DNA from: an uncultured Schlesneria sp.
GTDB lineage: Bacteria > Planctomycetota > Planctomycetia > Planctomycetales > Planctomycetaceae
Direction: 5' to 3'
DNA length: 64,000 nucleotides
Assembly (NCBI GenBank): GCA_903871875.1
Contig: CAIQIR010000062.1
Coordinates: 1-64,000 of the forward strand
Below, one piece after another: positions 7,558 to 16,722 of the stretch. Both the position numbers and the translations under genes were made by a program. The notes beneath the pieces are model-generated. The model made no database searches. It saw nothing but the letters and a program-made list of their open reading frames with translations, and had not been told where the DNA came from. Every line of letters starts with the position of its first letter. Position 1 is the stretch's first letter.

Positions 7558-8883
7558 TTACACATGGTCATCTGCCGAAATCTCTGAAGGACTTAATGAC
7601 TCTTTAATCGGCTTACCAAGCTTTCGCCGCCGTAGTAGCCACATCGTCACCACAGAGACGGCAAGTCCGGTGCCCACGGTGATGTTGTATCTTACTTGTT
7701 GGGAACGCGAATCAACGAAAGCAGGTTCACAATTTCCAGTTAGCGACTTCAATTCGACAGGCGTTGGCCGCCGAGAAACACCGTTTTCAGCGACGACATA
7801 CACACGATTTGAAACCTGATCATTCACGACCGCACCGACCGGAATCTCCAGAGCAAATCGACGGGAGTCTTCAGGTTGATTGACTTCGTGGCGATCGACT
7901 TCAACCTGAACGGACTGGAACACTTCAGCCTGACCCGGATAGTCACCATCGGGATTGAACACCATGATCGTCCAGGCGTTCGGAAACCAGCCGGCATCCT
8001 GATCGTGCGCATATTCAATATCGAATTGCTGGCGAAGATGACCGCCCAAATAGTTCATCGCGCGAACCACGGAGAACCCCTTTTCGGGAACGACCCACAA
8101 TCGAGAAGACACCCCTTCGTCAGACTGAACAACGATCACCACGCAGGAATCGTTGCCAATGGTTGACGTTTCATCTTGCAGGACGAAACCTTGATCGGGT
8201 GATTTCACAACCAGAGGGATCATCGGACGAAAGGCCATCAATACAGGCCAGAATATCAGGCCTGGCGAAATTCGGCACTTTGAGTTCAGGACTAGTGAGG
8301 TTGATGAATCGCGAATCGTTGCAAGCGAGGGCCAGCCGCTAACTCCGTCCAGCAGCTCCCGATGATTAGCTGGTTCCCAGACCAACTTGAAGTGATAGGG
8401 AGAACGATCCCACTTCCTCACGTCGTCGTGGCCTCGTCGCATCGAGTCAACGAATTTCGGAAACAGGCTCTCCTTCGAATAGCCGGCAAACTCCCGGTCC
8501 AGTTCGGCGTACCAACGCCTCGCCTCGTAACAGATTTTATGGCCAGACAACCACAACGACTCCAAAACAGGTTGATGTTGCCGATCCGCCGGAGTTGAAA
8601 ACTCGGTCTGATAATTGTTCGGACTTTTCGCGGAATCACGGGCAACGTGCCAACTCATGTGTACGGTGTTGAAATGATGTTCGCGATTTGACCACTCGGT
8701 CGTAATGTCCGTCACGGAAAGAGAGTGCTGACGAAGATTTTCCTTCTCGTCCTGACCAAAAATGAAATTGGGCGTGACCAATAGCAACGCCCCAAAAATA
8801 GCAATCAACGCGGCGATGCCGCTAACCGACATGTGTCGGTCAGTGACCCATCTCAATTCCGTGCTCGTAATCTGGATTGCCAT
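7558..8883 (-). CDS. Unknown protein with N- and C-terminal membrane anchors
   Basis: This 441-residue product is not assigned to a named family. A hydrophobic segment near residues 20-42 (VSGIAALIAIFGALLLVTPN) acts as signal or anchor. A second segment close to the C-terminus (ITVGTGLAVSVVTMWLLRRR) is followed by a positive cluster, suggesting a large extracytoplasmic domain anchored at both ends with a cytosolic tail. The middle is a beta-rich region of the kind often seen in planctomycete outer-membrane-lipoprotein-carrier-like proteins. The start ATG overlaps the upstream esterase stop (TGATG), so the two are probably translationally coupled and may work together. Confidence 0.7.
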   Translation of the reverse strand: MAIQITSTELRWVTDRHMSVSGIAALIAIFGALLLVTPNFIFGQDEKENLRQHSLSVTDITTEWSNREHHFNTVHMSWHVARDSAKSPNNYQTEFSTPADRQHQPVLESLWLSGHKICYEARRWYAELDREFAGYSKESLFPKFVDSMRRGHDDVRKWDRSPYHFKLVWEPANHRELLDGVSGWPSLATIRDSSTSLVLNSKCRISPGLIFWPVLMAFRPMIPLVVKSPDQGFVLQDETSTIGNDSCVVIVVQSDEGVSSRLWVVPEKGFSVVRAMNYLGGHLRQQFDIEYAHDQDAGWFPNAWTIMVFNPDGDYPGQAEVFQSVQVEVDRHEVNQPEDSRRFALEIPVGAVVNDQVSNRVYVVAENGVSRRPTPVELKSLTGNCEPAFVDSRSQQVRYNITVGTGLAVSVVTMWLLRRRKLGKPIKESLSPSEISADDHV

Positions 8884-10280
8884 CACTCTACTTCACGAAG
8901 CCGAAAATGCCGCCACTGAAGACTCGCATCTTGTGGTTGTACTTTGATGGAAAAGGTTCCGGTATGGTTCAAAAGACCGTCGTGCCGAAGATCGTGCAAC
9001 TTCGATCCATTAACCTCCGCCAGCAAGTGGTTGCCATCGATTCGAATGCGCACGTCGTTCCAGATCCGCTGAAAAATCGCTCGCTGAGCGGTTGGGCTGG
9101 GCATCTGCAGACACTCCTGAGTAGCAACGTCGTAAACCCCTCCGCTACCAGATTCGGGGAGTGCAATCTTGATCACGATGTTGTCGCCATCCCTTGACGG
9201 AAACAGCAATTCGAACTGTCGCCCCGCTTCGTACCGGACCTCGAAATGCAGCTCGTACCCCCGAAACGTCGTGTCGTAAAACATCACGCCAGGGCGGCCA
9301 TTTGCCGTTGTGTTGTCGAAATGCAGGTTTCCCGCTTCGTCGACGGACCAACCTTCTTCCGCCGAGCGATTTGGCTCAGAGAATTCCTCGCGACCGACGA
9401 TCATCTTGAACAGGCGGCCTTTGTTCGCGGCATTGCCACTTCGCGAGTGACTCAACAGCCAGGAATAAGTAGCGTGATTGCGATACGCAACACCCCAAGC
9501 ATTGTGCTTCCACCAAACGTCGGAAAGCGTCCCATCAATCTCGGTCATCAAGGGGCTTGCCCCCCGTTTCAGCAACTGAATCTGCATCCTGCGATTTGCC
9601 TCCAGCCCTCTTTCGCTATCGCCACGAACATAGAAATCCCAGATCGGCAACTGGGCATCCGCAATCCTCTTGGCGGAATCTTCAAGACCAATGGCAGAAC
9701 CTTCAAAATCAGGCGCCCCTGAAACGGGTGCCGCTGCAGCGAAGAGCTGGGGGTACATTGAAACCAGCGACCAGACCCCAGTCCCGCCGGATGAAACACC
9801 CGTTAGATAAACTCGGCCTGGATCCGTGTTATAGTCACGCTGCGTCTTTTCCATGAGCGCCAATGTGAGCTTCCCCGCGATGTCATCTGCGCCCCAAGTG
9901 CTCCCTTTCACACACTGCGGAAAAACAACGACGAAAGGAAAGGCATCCCTCGTTTCCCACATCGGCGGCCCCAGACACTCGTAAATATGCTGAATCCCCT
10001 CGTCGCCATTCCCGGAATTTCCGTGCAGAAACACGAGCAGGGGTGGCTTAATGCCCGCTTGAAGACGGTAGGGTACGAATACGACGTATCGATGTTCTCC
10101 GCCACCATCATCAAAATAGGATCGTCGCAAGAAACCAGGCCTGCCACCTTTCGTGAAGCCATCATAATTATTTCGGATCGCCGCCCGTTCGGCGGGAAAC
10201 AACAACATCCCTGCGGCAGCATTAGCGCCGACAAAGCACAGAAACCCGAAAGCGCACCAAGCTAGAGATCGGCGATTCAT
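8883..10280 (-). CDS. Secreted esterase (PHB-depolymerase-like alpha/beta hydrolase) with DUF1080-like C-terminal domain
   Basis: The 465-residue product starts with a signal peptide (about 1-22). It then has an alpha/beta-hydrolase domain with an oxyanion region LLVFLHGNSGNGDEG, the nucleophile elbow GVSSGGTG (Ser as GxSxG), a likely acidic residue in YVRGDSE and the catalytic His in WWKHNAWG. The fold resembles feruloyl-esterase/PHB-depolymerase-type hydrolases. From about residue 285 a beta-sandwich of the DUF1080 (3-keto-disaccharide hydrolase, LamG-like) type follows, with GVMFYDTTFRGYELHFEVRY and a C-terminal LQWRHFRLREVE. Such two-domain exported enzymes are typical of planctomycetes that degrade polysaccharides. 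Its substrate, perhaps an acylated glycan, is inference. The downstream gene overlaps its stop. Confidence 0.8.
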   Translation of the reverse strand: MNRRSLAWCAFGFLCFVGANAAAGMLLFPAERAAIRNNYDGFTKGGRPGFLRRSYFDDGGGEHRYVVFVPYRLQAGIKPPLLVFLHGNSGNGDEGIQHIYECLGPPMWETRDAFPFVVVFPQCVKGSTWGADDIAGKLTLALMEKTQRDYNTDPGRVYLTGVSSGGTGVWSLVSMYPQLFAAAAPVSGAPDFEGSAIGLEDSAKRIADAQLPIWDFYVRGDSERGLEANRRMQIQLLKRGASPLMTEIDGTLSDVWWKHNAWGVAYRNHATYSWLLSHSRSGNAANKGRLFKMIVGREEFSEPNRSAEEGWSVDEAGNLHFDNTTANGRPGVMFYDTTFRGYELHFEVRYEAGRQFELLFPSRDGDNIVIKIALPESGSGGVYDVATQECLQMPSPTAQRAIFQRIWNDVRIRIDGNHLLAEVNGSKLHDLRHDGLLNHTGTFSIKVQPQDASLQWRHFRLREVE

Positions 10281-10416
10281 AAGCTACAGTTGGTAAATAA
10301 GGACAATCCAGGAGTCTTAGAATGTCGTTGTTTTTGTGCCACTAACAGACTGCGAACCATAACGATCTAAGAGCGTCCATCACGTGGAAACAGACCAGGC
10401 CAATTCGCGTACCACG

Positions 10417-11553
10417 TTAAAACGGGAGGTCAAATGCTTCATTGCTGTCACGCTTGTGCATGTTGTACCAGACGTTAAGGTCCACAACATCGCTGACAAA
10501 ATGGGCAGAACTATCAAGCATCAGGACGTGAACCCCCCCAGGATGCAGGCTTCGAGCAGTCGCTTGTCCGTTTGTTTCATTGGAGGTCACCAGACAAGGC
10601 ATCCGTTGTGCGTTGAAAGCACCGGCACCCATCGCTGTCACAGTGGCCGAGCACCCCACAATATCGTCCGCGCTCGCCAACTGGTTGTTGGGGCCACCAC
10701 CATCATTTTTGGGAAAAGACAGAAGACCATGACGTGCCGCACCACTCGCACCAATAAAACCAAGCGCCCAGGTTCCTCTCGAGTCAGCGAGATATACTCC
10801 TGAGCGCAACTCATCGACGGCCACCATGTTTGACTGCCCGACCGTCACGTCGGCAAGCGTGATTGACACATTAAAGCCACCAACTCCCGTACCGATCAAC
10901 GTCATGTCCTTGTTCATCAAATCGGGATTGTCAACAGTGAATCCATCTGTGCAAGTTGGTTGAAGCACCATCACGCAACCGCCGTCCGGGCCGATGTTCA
11001 TGCCGTAGTTGCCCCGCGCATATCTATTCATGTCGGCCCCAGTCCCATAGTCCCGTTGATAGTACTTTCCACTCTGGCTGTAAGGGTCACTTGGACATTT
11101 CAATACTGCCACATCGGCCATTCGCACCGCCGCGTTTTCTGCGGCGGACACGGGAACAAGAGGATTGTAATTCTGATACAAAGCGCCTTGATCGAGAAAT
11201 GGAAGCAACATCACGAGCCAGTTCGCATTCGTGCGATCGGGTTCCGATTCCGGCGCGAGCCCCCGCGCAACACGATCAATCACTCCGATCGGAAGCCGGC
11301 CCCCCCCAAGTGGCTCACCCGGCGGCCCCGACCAAACGGCAAACGGGGGCAACACTTTGTTTTGATCATGGTAGTTATGCAGCGCAAGCCCGATTTGCCG
11401 AAGATTGTTTAAGCATTGCGTACGCCGAGCAGCCGCACGCGATTGCTGAACTGCGGGCAAAAGCAGCGCCAGCAACAATCCAATGATGCCCACTGCCACC
11501 AACACTTCGATCAACGAAAATCCACGACGGCAACGATCCCGAGACGCTTTCAT
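10417..11553 (-). CDS. DUF1559 domain protein with type IV prepilin-like N-terminus
   Basis: The 378-residue product has a class III prepilin signal (RRGFSLIEVLVAVGIIGLLL), with a Gly-Phe cleavage site and the N-methylation motif. It is followed by the planctomycete DUF1559 core with NNLRQIGLALHNYHDQN and ends with a His-Gly motif region (LHPGGVHVLMLDSS). DUF1559 proteins are expanded by tens to hundreds of copies in planctomycetes and are thought to be pseudopilin-like cell-surface proteins. A leading MKASRDRC precedes the processing site. It heads a leftward group with the esterase (136 bp), the membrane protein and the GYF gene. The family call is secure; function is unknown. Confidence 0.92.
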   Translation of the reverse strand: MKASRDRCRRGFSLIEVLVAVGIIGLLLALLLPAVQQSRAAARRTQCLNNLRQIGLALHNYHDQNKVLPPFAVWSGPPGEPLGGGRLPIGVIDRVARGLAPESEPDRTNANWLVMLLPFLDQGALYQNYNPLVPVSAAENAAVRMADVAVLKCPSDPYSQSGKYYQRDYGTGADMNRYARGNYGMNIGPDGGCVMVLQPTCTDGFTVDNPDLMNKDMTLIGTGVGGFNVSITLADVTVGQSNMVAVDELRSGVYLADSRGTWALGFIGASGAARHGLLSFPKNDGGGPNNQLASADDIVGCSATVTAMGAGAFNAQRMPCLVTSNETNGQATARSLHPGGVHVLMLDSSAHFVSDVVDLNVWYNMHKRDSNEAFDLPF

Positions 11554-12111
11554 TCCCTTGGTCCTTTCGTTTTGGATCTCGATTTGAAATCGATAAATTT
11601 GCGCGGGCTATTCAGCACGAAACGCCGACCCGAGCCGCAATCACCCACTCCAAACCGTTCATTTATGAAGCATCGATGGATTTTCCAGCAAGACCCCTTA
11701 AGATTCTCGCATCACGGAAGCCACAATGCGCACATTCGATACACACGCAATCCATATTGACCAACGCTCTTATTTCAAACAGAGTAACGATGCCCAGCTT
11801 GTTTTCAAAGGAATAATCGGGTCGAGTTTTGTCAAAAGTCGCGAAAAAATGACAATGTGACTCAGGCGATTTCAGAGGGTGACATCGCTCGACGTTGACC
11901 GCCTTCGACGAGCCGACTGCAACGCCGACGAAAGAACGGCATTAGGAAGACGGATATACTTAGCAACTCCCCTGAAGCGACGTTGGCGACAGATATCGTC
12001 GAATATGAGAGATGCGCTTCGACCGATGTTTCTGCAAACGAAACAGAGATGCATCTTCGACAAGCGGTTTATTCCGCGCAGCGAGTATCTCAAGGGGCTT
12101 TGGAGAAACGG
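11554..12111. other. Divergent intergenic region
   Basis: About 560 bp between the leftward DUF1559 gene and the rightward chimeric ORF. It must contain both promoters. One copy of the ATTGACCAAC...CTTATTT element is at 11756-11775. Open frames in the right half extend the chimeric ORF upstream without a recognisable domain. I see no gene here. Confidence 0.5.
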
Positions 12112-13050
12112 ATGTCAATGAGACACATGAGCCGCGACTTTCGCCTGGATTTCTTACGTGGTATTGCTCTGCTTGTCGTTTTGATCGACCACATTGAAGC
12201 CCAGACTCCGATCGCTTTGATTCGTGCCTGGACCCCACGAACCATCTGTTTTTTTGACGGTGCCGACGCGTTCGTATTTCTGTCTGGACTCGTGTTTGGC
12301 CGAGTCTTTCGAACCAAGCTTGTGCAAGACGGATTTCTCGCCTGTCAAACAAAAGCGATCCGGCGCGCATTAAGAATCTATGCGACGTATTTGCTTACAG
12401 CATGGATTGCGATTGGTCTTGGAATCTACTTTCGGGATTTTTCGCCGAATCTTGCCTCATTGTTGACTCTGGAGACCGGCATTACCAATTGCGTGTACCG
12501 ATCAGTCTCGATGTCATACCAGCCGTACGGATTGGAGATTCTCGCGCTCTATGCGACGGTCTTTCCGTTCTTACCCAAGGCATTTTGCGGAGCTTGCGTC
12601 GCCGCCTCACTCCTTGGCAGCCTGTCAACCTTCCCTCATTCAATGTCATACTTCAATCTCGCCGCCGGAGGACCGCTGGGCGGGCCAAAGCATTTGCTGG
12701 ATGCAAATGCCGACTGGGGACAGGATTTGCTGGAACTGAAACGCTTCGTCGATTGCCATCCCGAAGTCGTTCCGATTCAACTTGCATACTTCGGTTGTGC
12801 GGACCCCAACATAGCCGGATTTCCTCACGAATCGATACTCCAAAACGAAAAGAATGAATTGGCACCAGCCTTTAAGCCAGGGTGGTATGCAATCAGTGTG
12901 AATCATGTCTTCGGCTATCGACACTATGACTACGACAAGCCAACATTTACTCGCTTCCAAAGTCTCACTCCAGATGCCATGGCTGGGTATTCAATCTATA
13001 TTTATCATGTGACCGAGGACGCGAGCGCTATACTTAATTCTGCACACTGA
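12112..13050 (+). pseudogene. Chimeric ORF: OpgC-like N-terminus joined to a glycosyltransferase-39-like C-terminus
   Basis: The 312-residue frame is open but looks like two truncated genes. Residues 6-158 match the start of OpgC-type acyltransferase membrane proteins (RDFRLDFLRGIALLVVLIDH, FDGADAFVFLSGLVFGRVFR), which normally run to about 370 residues with ten membrane helices. From about residue 160 (nt 12575-12610) the sequence becomes the extracytoplasmic tail of planctomycete GT39/ArnT-like membrane glycosyltransferases (FPHSMSYFN, LLDANADWGQDLLELKRF, AYFGCADPNIAGFP, GWYAISVN, AMAGYSIYIYHVTE). Neither half has its active-site-bearing core complete. ATG 12112 has GGAG 6 nt upstream. Probably a deletion fusion and non-functional. 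The neighbouring transposase remnants support past rearrangement. Confidence 0.7.
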
Positions 13051-13142
13051 CTTTCACACTCCGATGATTCACTGAGCGTTGCGCAACGAGCTTAACTTCT
13101 CTATTGCAGAAGCTCTAACAGCCCGTTGAAAGATGCCGCCAG

Positions 13143-13460
13143 TGGACACGGAGTTGTTCCGCCGTTGGCTTGAGGAAGCCGAAGTCGAGAAGCGCCTTGG
13201 ATCCTCGCACAATGCGGTCTCGCCTGGAACCGATGAAGCGGGTGGCTCGGATGCTGCGCGCCCATAGCCCTCTCATTCTCAACTGGTTCTGCGCACGGGG
13301 TACGATTTCCGCAGGCGCCGCCGAGGGATTCAATAACAAGGCGAAACTGGCAACCAAAAAGGCGTAGGGCGTTCGCACCTAGGAAGCGATCGAAATCGCC
13401 TTGTATCATCAACTTGAAAAGCTACCTGAGCCAGATTTCACCCACCGATTCGGGTGGGGA
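13143..13460 (+). pseudogene. ISL3-family transposase C-terminal remnant
   Basis: The frame reads TMRSRLEPMKRVARMLRAHS, then LILNWFCARGTISAGAAEGF, then NNKAKLATKKA, followed by a TAG. After that come GVRT, another TAG, and EAIEIALYHQLEKLPEPDFT. This is the well-known C-terminal end of ISL3-type transposases (SRLEPMKK...LILNWF...GLNNKAKL...GFRT...IALYHxLGxLPEP). Two in-frame stops and absence of the N-terminal two-thirds make it a pseudogene. Terminal inverted repeats are not identifiable. Confidence 0.8.
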
Positions 13461-13994
13461 GGCGATGTTTATGGGGTAAATCAAAGTCGTAGGTTATCAC
13501 GATGAATTCGTCGCCTGTAACCCGCTTAACCTAGAGCACTTACGCCTCTGGCTAACCGCATCAAAACAGATCGTGCATAAAATATCGTGCATACGCGACG
13601 CGATTGCGTATCTTTTCGCAAACATCATGTGTATTTTATCACCACGACCATTCACCCATCGCACCCAGCGAATCACACAGAGCCTGAATGTCTGCATTTC
13701 TACGACAGAAGCGTCAAACAACCTGAACGTCGGAAGCACAAATGCGAAACAGTATCATTCAAGACCCCACCCGCGCACAGCCTCGAAAGCATTGGGGAGC
13801 GACTTGCTCGCTTTTGCCCTGCACACGTCGCCTCACTTTCGAGCAACGAGCCAGCGCCTCAGGTGAACGAAGAGCTAACGCACCCACAAGAACCGACGCC
13901 ACCCCAAAAGCCACACCTGAATTGCCGACGACTAGGCTAGGCTTTCCCTGATTGAAAAGTCGATTGATTCGGTGACAGATTGCGACGAGGAAGT

Positions 13995-14225
13995 GTGCTT
14001 CGTCGGCGGATTTTCTGGGTGAAATTCCGCCTTGGTAGCTCTTAAAGCTGATGATACAAGGCCATTTCGATCACCGGGTAGGCACGAAAAGTGCCAGCGA
14101 TTTTTGGGCGTCAGGTTCGGTTTGTTATTAATGCCTTTTACCGCGCCTGCCGAAATTGCACTGCGGGTGTGAAACCCGTTGGGAATCAACGTGCGATGGC
14201 CTCGCAGCCTCCAGCGACACACTCC
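13995..14225 (-). pseudogene. Second ISL3-family transposase C-terminal remnant, inverted
   Basis: On the minus strand the translation runs RWRLRGHRTLIPNGFHTRSA, then ISAGAVKGINNKPNLTPKN, then after a frame change IEMALYHQL, a stop, and ELPRRNFTQ. It corresponds piece by piece to the ISL3 tail at 13143-13460 and is more decayed, with at least one frameshift and one stop. Nucleotide similarity is strongest at the end (GATCGAAATGGCCTTGTATC against GATCGAAATCGCCTTGTATC), so both derive from related elements. Upstream sequence toward 14400 shows no further homology I can recognise. Confidence 0.7.
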
Positions 14226-14429
14226 ATCAGTCCCAGGCAGGGTGGCAATGTTCGGGAATGCGGCTTGCACAGTCCCCGCACTGCCCAATCGGATTAGAAG
14301 CATCCACAAAGTCGCTGAAACCCTTGATTGGGCAAGTAGGCCCCGAACCGACGCAGCGCAGAGTCGCCGTTCGCTTATTGGTGATCTATTTGCCAAGAAT
14401 CCACACCGAGCAGATTTAAAAACGGAGGC

Positions 14430-15653
14430 TCAGTAATCGTAGGAGGTGCGAAGCATGAGGCTGTCTTGGGGGGAGTAGTTGCCGATGTCGGAGCGGTATT
14501 GGACCGAGCGGTCGAAGATCCAGCCGATTTCCAGACGAGAGACGTGGCCGGTCGCGTCTTTTGATTCGACTCCGGCGATCAGGCGGTAGTCGCGATAGGT
14601 CACGGTGTCGTACGACCGGTCGGAACGGCTGATCGCCCAGGAACCGCCTCCCAGTTCTCCGTTCAGATAGAGCCAGTGTTCGTATTGGCCGTTTTGACCG
14701 TAACGCCAGGCGATTCGGGGTTTGGGGAAGACGAGGTCTAGGCGGATGTCGCTGTCGGCGGGGGCGTAGATCATCCCGACGACGGGCAAATAGCGGATGT
14801 CCTGGCGGGCTAAATCGGTGACACCCAGGACCCAGCGGAGATCATTGTCCAGCTTGTAATACGAAACCAGGTGCCAGGGCAGGCGGAAGGCTTCGACGCC
14901 CTTGTTGGAAAAGTCGGTGTACCAGCCGGGCGAAATCATCGCGTCGATCATCAAGCGGTCATCGACTTCATAGGTCGAGCCGACGTTGATCAGGATGTTG
15001 AACAGTTGTGGCGGCAGGTCGGTGATGTTGGGGCCGGACAGCCATTTCGCTCCGAAGGTCGTGTCGAAGTAGATCGGGTTGGGACGTGTGGCGTCGTATC
15101 TCGTCCGCGCGAGCGGTTCAAAGTCGAGTTCCGTCATGCCCAGGCGGTTGTTGGAACCGGCGATCCAACCGAGTGACGTTCGACTGCTGAGTAGTGCGGG
15201 TTCGTCGTCCGGTTTGGTCCGCCCGTCTTCTCGGGGAGCCCCATCGAGTGGGATCGCTTCGAAGATTGGTCGGGTTTCGGGGTCGGAGATGGGAAAGTTG
15301 ATGGCAGGCGCGGGGTCGATCAATGTTTCCAATTCCTCGTGCTGAACCGGGATGATCGATGACGGCTCGCCCGTCTCTTTGGTCTCGGGAGTCTCGTCAA
15401 AGTACGGTTCGTTGACCGTCGGCGGGGACAGGAAGATGACGACGTCGGAACCGAAGGAAATCTCGGTTTTCAGTTCGAACAGCGATGATCGCCGGTTCGT
15501 GGACGGATCGGGCGGCAATAGCGACTGGGTGCGACCGGGCCGGAAGATGCGCGGCAGTTCGACGTTCGTTGATGGGTCGGGTGCCCAATCGCCGGCCTGT
15601 AGCACGGCACTGGAGATTCCCCAGAGCCAAGCAATGACGAAGCGATAGCGCAT
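14430..15653 (-). CDS. Exported protein, probably outer-membrane associated
   Basis: The 407-residue product begins with a signal peptide (MRYRFVIAWLWGISSAVLQA). A Pro/Thr/Glu-rich segment up to about residue 160 follows. The C-terminal 240 residues alternate short hydrophobic and polar strands with many aromatic and acidic residues (RYLPVVGMIYAPADSDIRLD, SRLEIGWIFDRSVQYRSDIG) and end with an aromatic C-terminus (TSYDY). That is the layout of an outer-membrane beta-barrel or barrel-like protein. I recognise it as similar to uncharacterised planctomycete proteins (DUF6268-like), not with certainty. The start at 15653 is chosen because the signal peptide follows it directly; an open frame continues 48 codons upstream. 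Confidence 0.65.
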   Translation of the reverse strand: MRYRFVIAWLWGISSAVLQAGDWAPDPSTNVELPRIFRPGRTQSLLPPDPSTNRRSSLFELKTEISFGSDVVIFLSPPTVNEPYFDETPETKETGEPSSIIPVQHEELETLIDPAPAINFPISDPETRPIFEAIPLDGAPREDGRTKPDDEPALLSSRTSLGWIAGSNNRLGMTELDFEPLARTRYDATRPNPIYFDTTFGAKWLSGPNITDLPPQLFNILINVGSTYEVDDRLMIDAMISPGWYTDFSNKGVEAFRLPWHLVSYYKLDNDLRWVLGVTDLARQDIRYLPVVGMIYAPADSDIRLDLVFPKPRIAWRYGQNGQYEHWLYLNGELGGGSWAISRSDRSYDTVTYRDYRLIAGVESKDATGHVSRLEIGWIFDRSVQYRSDIGNYSPQDSLMLRTSYDY

Positions 15654-15861
15654 GAACGCAGTCTCGGCCGAAGATCGAAGGGATTTGAGGGTGAAGAAGC
15701 CCGTCTGGTAACACGTCATTCCCAGGTGGTCAAGACGGAATGACAGATCCGTGTGGCCCCGGCAGGCGGACGACGGCGTAACCCGATTCTGCGTCACTTC
15801 TTCGGCTTTTCACAAAACCTTCCCGAGGGCTTCACAATCGGAGGCTACTGTGGGCGGACAA

Positions 15862-16185
15862 ATGATGGTGAAAACGGTTGAAAAAACAGACCTGGAATCG
15901 CACGGAAGACCCTTCCTGCCCATGAACACGACAGAACGCATCCCATCGCTGGCCGTCCTCGACGATCTGATCGATCATATTCGAGACCGCACCTTTGGCC
16001 GATTGCACGATCTGAATGTCGCTCGAGCCGAAAACGGCGTGATCACGGTCTCGGCGGTCGCGCATTCTCGATTCGTCGGACAGTTGGCCGAATGGGCCGT
16101 CTTGGAGCGTATCGCTGCCGCCGATGTGCAGCTTTCCATTTCTCTTCGTTTGCCGTCTCGTCACTTCATGGAGGTTCCGAAATGA
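15862..16185 (+). CDS. BON-like domain protein
   Basis: A protein of 107 residues. The segment DDLIDHIRDRTFGRLHDLNV, followed by ENGVITVSAVAHSRFVGQLA, fits the BON pattern (helix, strand, 'G-x-V-x-V-x-G-x-A', helix) as seen in short planctomycete BON-like proteins. The canonical glycine after 'VSA' is missing, so this is a divergent member. The exact start is uncertain (GTG 15850, ATG 15862, ATG 15865 or ATG 15922). Its TGA overlaps the ATG of the next gene (ATGA), so it is co-translated with the STAS gene. A role in partner-switching or envelope stress is inference. Confidence 0.55.
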   Translation: MMVKTVEKTDLESHGRPFLPMNTTERIPSLAVLDDLIDHIRDRTFGRLHDLNVARAENGVITVSAVAHSRFVGQLAEWAVLERIAAADVQLSISLRLPSRHFMEVPK

Positions 16186-16556
16186 CCATCGTCAGTACCC
16201 GCAGCTTTTATGTCGATCAGGTGCAGGATGTCACGGTCGTCTGCTTCACCGTGTCGTCAATCATCGACTCGACGTATGAATTCGTCTCCGATGAGCTGTT
16301 CGAATTCGTGGAATATGTCACGTCGAACGGTCCGATTCAGGTCGTGCTCGATCTGTCGAGCGTCCGCCAGATCGACGACTGGGGTCTGGCCATGCTGCGT
16401 GCCTTTCACGAGACGATCGAAAGCAATGCCGGCACAGTCATTCTCTGCCGGATCCCCCAAAACGTGTCCGACGCCCTGAATGACGTCGGTTTGGGTCGAT
16501 GGTTTCAGACCTGCAAGACGCGGGGCGAAGCGATCCAATCGTTTTCCCAAGCGTGA
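16182..16556 (+). CDS. STAS-domain protein (anti-sigma factor antagonist type)
   Basis: The 124-residue protein is essentially one STAS domain. It has an N-terminal strand pair (VQDVTVVCFTVSSIIDSTYE) and the core PIQVVLDLSSVRQIDDWGLA. The conserved serine of anti-anti-sigma factors (D-S-S-G-L) is replaced by 'IDDWGLA', so the normal phosphorylation site is an aspartate. This suggests a constitutively phospho-mimic or a different regulation. A terminal helix (GEAIQSFSQA) follows. The start overlaps the BON-like gene stop. No anti-sigma kinase is encoded nearby. Confidence 0.85.
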   Translation: MTIVSTRSFYVDQVQDVTVVCFTVSSIIDSTYEFVSDELFEFVEYVTSNGPIQVVLDLSSVRQIDDWGLAMLRAFHETIESNAGTVILCRIPQNVSDALNDVGLGRWFQTCKTRGEAIQSFSQA

Positions 16557-16722
16557 TGGACTCGGGGGCGTGATCGCAGCGGAGCATGATTGTCATGCCG
16601 CGTGATCGCCGCAGAGGAAGATCCCTGTGGAGCTTTGGATTTGGCTGCGGGCCTGCCGTGGGGATCGCAAACCGTCGGACGCACCGTCTACCGAGGTGCG
16701 GATCGCAGAAGGGAGTGATGTG

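Larger units (their letters stand above)
13051..14429. other. Gene-poor region with two decayed transposase tails
   Basis: About 1.4 kb containing no intact gene. The two ISL3-type transposase remnants described separately are inverted relative to each other. The 450 bp between them (13475-13990) holds no recognisable protein. It looks like an old insertion-sequence graveyard. Confidence 0.6.
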
